Source: Nonomuraea purpurea
GTDB taxonomy: Bacteria > Actinomycetota > Actinomycetes > Streptosporangiales > Streptosporangiaceae
Reading direction: 5' to 3'
Length of the DNA stretch: 64,000 bases
Assembly (NCBI RefSeq): GCF_042650645.1
Contig: NZ_JBHSBI010000010.1
Coordinates: forward strand, 62,001 to 126,000
The stretch's first letter is position 1, and every line of letters begins with the position of its first letter. The notes below the pieces were generated by a model that worked only from the letters and a program-made list of their open reading frames with translations, was not told where the DNA came from and ran no database searches. Position numbers and translations under genes: made by a program. Below, in pieces: positions 60,697 to 64,000 of this stretch.

Positions 60697-61289
60697 GCTG
60701 TCACCCCCCTCTCCTCCAGCGCGATACGCAGCGCGCGAACCGCGTAGTAAACCCGGGACTTCACGGTGCCCACCGGGATGCCGAGCGCCCGCGCGGCGTC
60801 GTTGACCGACCGGTCCCGCAGGATCGTCTCGTTGAGGATCTCGCGGTGTGCCGGCGACAACGCCTTCAGCGCCTCAGACACGACCACCTGGTGCAGCAGT
60901 CCCTCCATCTCGTCCGGCACGGGCATGCTCTCCAGCGGTCCGTCGCCCGACTCCTGGGGCCGGGCATCCCGGCGTCGCCGGTCATCGATCACGATACGTC
61001 TGGCAACCGTGGCGAGCCAGGGCATCAGCGAGACCGAATTCTGGTCAAGCTGGTCCGAACTTCTCCACGCTCGGATCATAGTCTCCTGCACCACGTCTTC
61101 CGCCCACTGCCGATCACCCGCCGTCAGCCTGATCACGAAGGCCAGTAAGGGCCTGTGATACTCCCGGTAGAGCGCGGACACGACGACCTCGTCGTCCGGC
61201 CGCACACGCCGGATCAAGTGCCTGAAGCGCGGCTTGCCCACCGGGGCCACTCCCTCGGCCGAGGGCGGGGGATACGTGCCGACTCGCAT
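60693..61289 (-). CDS. ECF RNA polymerase sigma factor, SigK/SigE-like
   Basis: The 198-residue protein has sigma region 2 (LYREYHRPLLAFVIRLTAGDRQWAEDVVQETMIRAWRSSDQLD) and region 4 (ALKALSPAHREILNETILRDRSVNDAARALGIPVGTVKSRVYYAVRALRIALEERG). Two adjacent ATGs, 61292 and 61289, are available; the AAAGGGG site is better spaced for 61289. It heads a two-gene operon with its anti-sigma factor. Its own promoter (61320-61350) has the same elements as that of the CHRD gene, indicating autoregulation. Confidence 0.95.
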   Translation of the reverse strand: MRVGTYPPPSAEGVAPVGKPRFRHLIRRVRPDDEVVVSALYREYHRPLLAFVIRLTAGDRQWAEDVVQETMIRAWRSSDQLDQNSVSLMPWLATVARRIVIDDRRRRDARPQESGDGPLESMPVPDEMEGLLHQVVVSEALKALSPAHREILNETILRDRSVNDAARALGIPVGTVKSRVYYAVRALRIALEERGVTA

Positions 61290-61319
61290 CATTCCCCTTT
61301 CTCGTGTCCGTCGGGAGGT

Positions 61320-61350
61320 GGTACGGCCAGTCGCCCAGGCAGGGTTCAAC
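61320..61350 (-). promoter_or_regulatory. ECF-type autoregulatory promoter of the sigma/anti-sigma operon
   Basis: On the minus strand GTTGAACC (61350-61343) is followed after 17 bp by CGTACC (61325-61320), roughly 30 bp before the sigma start. The CHRD promoter at 59867-59896 matches both elements with a 16-bp spacer. Confidence 0.7.
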
Positions 61351-61371
61351 AAATCGGGTAATGAAATGTGA

Positions 61372-61400
61372 TTGCGTCGCACAGGTCAGGTGCGTAAAGT
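61372..61400 (+). promoter_or_regulatory. Sigma-70-type promoter of rsgA
   Basis: TTGCGT (61372-61377) and TAAAGT (61395-61400) are spaced by exactly 17 bp, predicting a start near 61407, upstream of a short ORF and then rsgA. Confidence 0.6.
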
Positions 61401-61431
61401 CGCTCCGGAATCGATCGAGGAGGTGAGGACT

Positions 61432-61485
61432 ATGCGGGTCGTCCCGTTCACGCTGTCGTCCGTCCACCTCCGGGAGCTCCGCTGA
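61432..61485 (+). CDS. Candidate 17-residue upstream ORF of rsgA
   Basis: ATG 61432 follows an excellent ribosome-binding site (GAGGAGGTGAGG) and encodes MRVVPFTLSSVHLRELR before TGA at 61483. It ends 36 bp before the rsgA TTG start. It could be a regulatory leader peptide that couples ribosome state to rsgA expression, or a chance frame; only the strong SD supports it. Confidence 0.45.
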   Translation: MRVVPFTLSSVHLRELR

Positions 61486-61521
61486 GCTGCCCGTTCCTTC
61501 TCGATCAAAGGTTTCACCACG

Positions 61522-62619
61522 TTGTACAACGATCTTTCTCCGCTCGGCTGGGCCGATTCCCGCGCCGCCGAGCTGCCCGCTGACACCGTCCCCGCCCGCG
61601 TGGCGCGCGTCGACCGAGGCGCCGCCGAGGTGATCGCCGCCGATGGTCAGATGTCGGTCAAGTACAGTGCCCGTGTGCGCCGTGCCTCGGCGGCCGACCC
61701 GCTCGAACTGCCCTGCGTCGGCGACTGGGTCGCGCTCAGGCGGCTGCCGGAGGGCCGCCACGAGCTCGACGAGGTCCTGCCGAGGACGACCGCGTTCATC
61801 AGGGGCGGCGTGAGCCGTTCACTGGGGGGCGGCCTTTCCGGCGACGGCCAGGGCCAGGTGCTCGCGGCCAACGTCGACGTCGTCTTCGTGGCCGAGCCGT
61901 CCATGCACGGCGGCGACTTCGCCGACCTCGGCCGCATCGAACGCCTCGTCGCGCTGGCCTGGGAGTCCGGCGCCACGCCCGTCGTGCTCGTCACCAAGGC
62001 CGACCTGTTCGAGCAGGGCCTCGACCACCTGCTCGCCGACGTGCGCGTGGCCGCGCCGGGCATCGACGTGCACCCGGTTTCCCCGCTGCACGGCGACGGG
62101 GTGTCCCTCGCCGCGGGTTACCTCGAAGGCTCCCGTACGGCCGTCATCCTCGGCCCCTCGGGCGCGGGCAAGTCCACCCTGGTCAACGCCCTGGCCGGGA
62201 GCACGGTCATGGAGACCCAGCAGGTACGCGCCGGCGACGGGCGCGGCCGGCACACCACCGTGCACCGGGAGCTGATCCCGCTGCCCGGCGGCGGGATCGT
62301 CATCGACACGCCCGGCATCCGCAGCATCGGCATGTACGACATCGGCGACGGCGTCGACCGGGTCTTCGCCGACATCGAGTCGCTGGCCGAACGGTGCAGG
62401 TTCGGCGACTGCGGGCACCTCAGCGAGCCCGGCTGCGCCGTGCTGGCCGCCCTGGAGAGCGGGGAGCTGCCGGAGCGGCGGCTGACGAGCTGGCGCAAGC
62501 TGCAGCGGGAGGCGGCCTGGATGGCGTCCAGGACGGACGCCCGGCTGCGCAAGGAGCAGCAGAACAAATGGAAGGTGATCGACAAGGAGATGCGCCGCTC
62601 CAGCCGCAACCGCCCCTGA
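61522..62619 (+). CDS. rsgA: Ribosome small-subunit-dependent GTPase A
   Basis: The 365-residue protein is a circularly permuted GTPase that checks late 30S assembly. It has an N-terminal OB-fold (ELPCVGDWVALRRLPEGRHELDEVLPRTTAFIR). The permuted G motifs are TKAD (G4), GPSGAGKSTLVNALAG (G1) and DTPGIRS (G3). A C-terminal zinc knuckle CRFGDCGHLSEPGC follows. The TTG start at 61522 has AAAGG ten bases before it. It is probably translated after the short ORF at 61432. Confidence 0.95.
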   Translation: MYNDLSPLGWADSRAAELPADTVPARVARVDRGAAEVIAADGQMSVKYSARVRRASAADPLELPCVGDWVALRRLPEGRHELDEVLPRTTAFIRGGVSRSLGGGLSGDGQGQVLAANVDVVFVAEPSMHGGDFADLGRIERLVALAWESGATPVVLVTKADLFEQGLDHLLADVRVAAPGIDVHPVSPLHGDGVSLAAGYLEGSRTAVILGPSGAGKSTLVNALAGSTVMETQQVRAGDGRGRHTTVHRELIPLPGGGIVIDTPGIRSIGMYDIGDGVDRVFADIESLAERCRFGDCGHLSEPGCAVLAALESGELPERRLTSWRKLQREAAWMASRTDARLRKEQQNKWKVIDKEMRRSSRNRP

Positions 62620-62700
62620 CGCCACGCCCGCCACGCCCGCCCCGATAGGGCGGCCCTGAGCAGGGCGCGAGGAGCGCGTGTCAGCGGGTAGGCACAGGTC

Positions 62701-63327
62701 ATGGAGCTTTTCGCAGACCGGGCAGAGGCGGGGGCGTTGCTCGCCGAGCGGCTGCGGGACGCGCGCGACCCCGTCCTGCTGGCGCTGCCCAGAGGCGGGG
62801 TCGCGGTGGCGGCGCCCATCGCGCGCCGGCTCGGCACCCAACTGGAGGTGCTCGTCACCAGGAAGATCGGCTATCCGCCGGCGCCGGAGCTGGGCGTCGG
62901 CGCGATGGCCGAGGGCGGGGAGCCGGTGTTCGACCTGCGGTTGCTGCACCGGCTCGGCCTGACGCCCGAGTCCGTCGCGGGCGTGGTCGAGCGGGAGCGG
63001 CGCGAGCTGGCCCGCAGGGTGCGCACGTACCGGGGCGATCGTCCGCTGCCCTCGATCGAGGGCCGTGAGGTGATCGTGGTGGACGACGGCCTGGCCACGG
63101 GTGGCACCGCGCGGGCCGCGCTCAGGGCCGTCAGGGCGGCCAAGCCCGCCAAGGTGACGCTGGCCGTGCCGGTCGGCGCGCGCGAAACCGTGATGTCGCT
63201 GCGGGAGGAGGCCGACGAGGTGGTGGTGCTGCGGGAGCCGGTCGACTTCAGGGCCGTGGGCCAGTGGTACGAGCACTTCGACCAGCTCAGCGACGACGAC
63301 GTGCTCGAACTGCTCGGCAGGGGATGA
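62701..63327 (+). CDS. Phosphoribosyltransferase-fold protein
   Basis: The 208-residue protein has a type I PRTase fold. The PRPP-binding motif is VIVVDDGLATGGTARAALRAV; upstream parts are LLALPRGGVAVAAPIARRLGTQLEVLVTRKIGYPPAPELGVGAMAEGG. Members of this subgroup are often annotated as putative phosphoribosyltransferases and may bind rather than convert PRPP. ATG 62701 is used. It converges with the RsbW-like gene 10 bp downstream. Confidence 0.9.
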   Translation: MELFADRAEAGALLAERLRDARDPVLLALPRGGVAVAAPIARRLGTQLEVLVTRKIGYPPAPELGVGAMAEGGEPVFDLRLLHRLGLTPESVAGVVERERRELARRVRTYRGDRPLPSIEGREVIVVDDGLATGGTARAALRAVRAAKPAKVTLAVPVGARETVMSLREEADEVVVLREPVDFRAVGQWYEHFDQLSDDDVLELLGRG

Positions 63328-63337
63328 CCGGCGGGCC

Positions 63338-63811
63338 TCAGCAGGCGAGTATCGCCCAGACCTGCTTGCGCGCGCCGCCGGGGGAGACCCATCCCCACGT
63401 GGAGCACAGGGCGTCGATGAGCCGCAGCCCCCGCCCGAACTCGGCGTACACGTCGGCCGTCGAGGCCATCGGCACCGATCGGCTGTGATCGGTCACCACA
63501 CATGCCAACTGGGTCTGGTACGACAGCAACCTGAGCTGAACGGCCCCGCCCCCGTGCCGCATGGCGTTGGTGACCAGCTCCGAGACCACGAGCTGAGCGT
63601 CGAAGGCGAATTCGAGCACGCCCCACGAGCCGAGCGTCTGATCGACGAACTTCCTGGCCGTCGCCACGCAGGCGGGCTCCAGGGCGGTGCGTTGATGGAA
63701 AGGGAACACCGCGTCGCACGCACCGGCGTGGCCGTCGAGCAGAATGGACGATAGCCATCCTGGTGGCCGGGAACCGATGACGGCTTGCGGCCGAGCGTCG
63801 AAAGTCGTCAT
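63338..63811 (-). CDS. RsbW-like HATPase (ATP-binding protein)
   Basis: The 157-residue protein has a GHKL/HATPase fold with the N-box SELVTNAMRHGGG and G-box-like GRGLRLIDALCSTWGW. Such RsbW/SpoIIAB-like proteins bind ATP and act as anti-sigma or partner-switch kinases. It is divergent from a probable XRE-family gene at 63941. In actinobacteria XRE regulators of this kind often occur beside such an ATP-binding protein and a small DUF397 protein. Confidence 0.9.
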   Translation of the reverse strand: MTTFDARPQAVIGSRPPGWLSSILLDGHAGACDAVFPFHQRTALEPACVATARKFVDQTLGSWGVLEFAFDAQLVVSELVTNAMRHGGGAVQLRLLSYQTQLACVVTDHSRSVPMASTADVYAEFGRGLRLIDALCSTWGWVSPGGARKQVWAILAC

Positions 63812-63897
63812 TCAGGCCCCCGAAGCGCGGTCTGGTGATCCAATGCCCATCTTTACGGGGAGTGCTTACCAATGCAAGACTTTTCGTGGTTTACGGA

Positions 63898-63923
63898 TGC
63901 AGATCGCATCTGCACGTGCAGAT
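63898..63923. promoter_or_regulatory. Iterated palindromic operator between the HATPase and XRE-like genes
   Basis: TGCAGAT and its complement ATCTGCA alternate three times: TGCAGAT-CGC-ATCTGCA-CG-TGCAGAT. The last two form the 16-bp perfect palindrome ATCTGCACGTGCAGAT (63908-63923). It lies 17 bp before the XRE-like start and is a probable autoregulatory site. Confidence 0.7.
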
Positions 63924-63940
63924 GATCTAGGAGCGGCAAG

Positions 63941-64000
63941 GTGAGCGCAGAGAGCGCGGAAGGGAAGCTTCTCAGCCATTCGCCGGGAAGCCCGACGGTG
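63941..64000 (+). CDS. Start of a probable XRE-family regulator (partial)
   Basis: Only 20 codons are in the window: GTG 63941 with GGAG ten bases before, then SAESAEGKLLSHSPGSPTV. Many actinobacterial HTH-XRE/DUF5753 regulators begin with SPTV just before an Arg-rich HTH, and they lie next to RsbW-like genes like the one here. The assignment rests on that context, as the HTH itself is outside. Confidence 0.55.
   Translation, partial: MSAESAEGKLLSHSPGSPTV

Overview
The window is very high-GC DNA with strong third-position GC bias, many GTG starts and dense ATGA/GTGA gene overlaps, which indicates an actinomycete. DUF3000, DUF1707 and DUF4349 proteins, mycothiol-dependent DinB-like proteins, a class F sortase, the coproporphyrin-type haem genes and the XRE/RsbW-like pair at the right edge fit Streptosporangiaceae (Nonomuraea-like). 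The genus is an inference from gene content. No rRNA, tRNA, CRISPR array, transposase or prophage was seen.

Layout. 1-4.5 kb: sugar-phosphate isomerase, phosphodiesterase-type hydrolase and a large PEP-synthase/rifamycin-phosphotransferase-like enzyme. 4.5-7.7 kb: a leftward sugar catabolism operon (oxidoreductase, DUF993, isomerase) behind a perfect LacI-type palindrome. 7.9-12.9 kb: an accessory block with a second MurA-like enzyme, a serine hydrolase, a decayed metallophosphoesterase gene, a frameshifted XRE gene and a translationally coupled XRE-TPR/ASCH pair. 13.3-20 kb: RNase D, DUF3000, a zinc-ribbon protein and hemE, then cgoX-chdC ending at a perfect 18-bp-arm hairpin. 20-29.8 kb: a membrane-anchored protein, msrB, a LigD-type polymerase, an MBL hydrolase, a sortase with a candidate substrate, a fused double acyl-CoA dehydrogenase and a TPR protein.

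29.8-39.7 kb: an aldehyde dehydrogenase and a GNAT gene, then a divergent acid-catabolism locus. Its leftward operon is GntR, two MaoC-type proteins and a TIM-barrel protein. Its rightward operon is a class III CoA-transferase, a thioesterase, TctC-TctB-TctA and a crotonase. A palindromic GntR-type site lies between them, so the locus probably imports an organic acid, activates it to a CoA ester and degrades it. 39.8-50.8 kb: pgeF, LigC-type ligase, a RibD-like reductase, glgX, an OsmC protein, an ECF sigma factor coupled to a mycothiol-dependent-type protein, a secreted charged protein, an ankyrin/HEAT protein and a DUF1707 protein.

50.9-54.6 kb: a leftward assimilatory sulfate reduction operon (sulfite reductase, 48-residue zinc ribbon, APS reductase, sirohydrochlorin ferrochelatase) with its own promoter and a short cysteine-containing leader peptide. 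54.6-58.3 kb: TIGR03084 protein, YccF, YihY and glyA preceded by a recognisable ZTP riboswitch. 58.5-61.3 kb: an ECF sigma factor, its anti-sigma factor and a secreted CHRD protein; the sigma and CHRD genes share a GTTGAACC-N16/17-CGTAC promoter, suggesting a self-contained regulon. 61.4-64 kb: rsgA with a short upstream ORF, a phosphoribosyltransferase, an RsbW-like ATPase and the start of a probable XRE regulator, with a repeated operator between the last two.

The strongest non-textbook signals are the cysteine leader/zinc-ribbon sulfur operon, the ECF-CHRD promoter pair, the MurA-paralogue accessory block and the GntR-controlled acid-catabolism locus.
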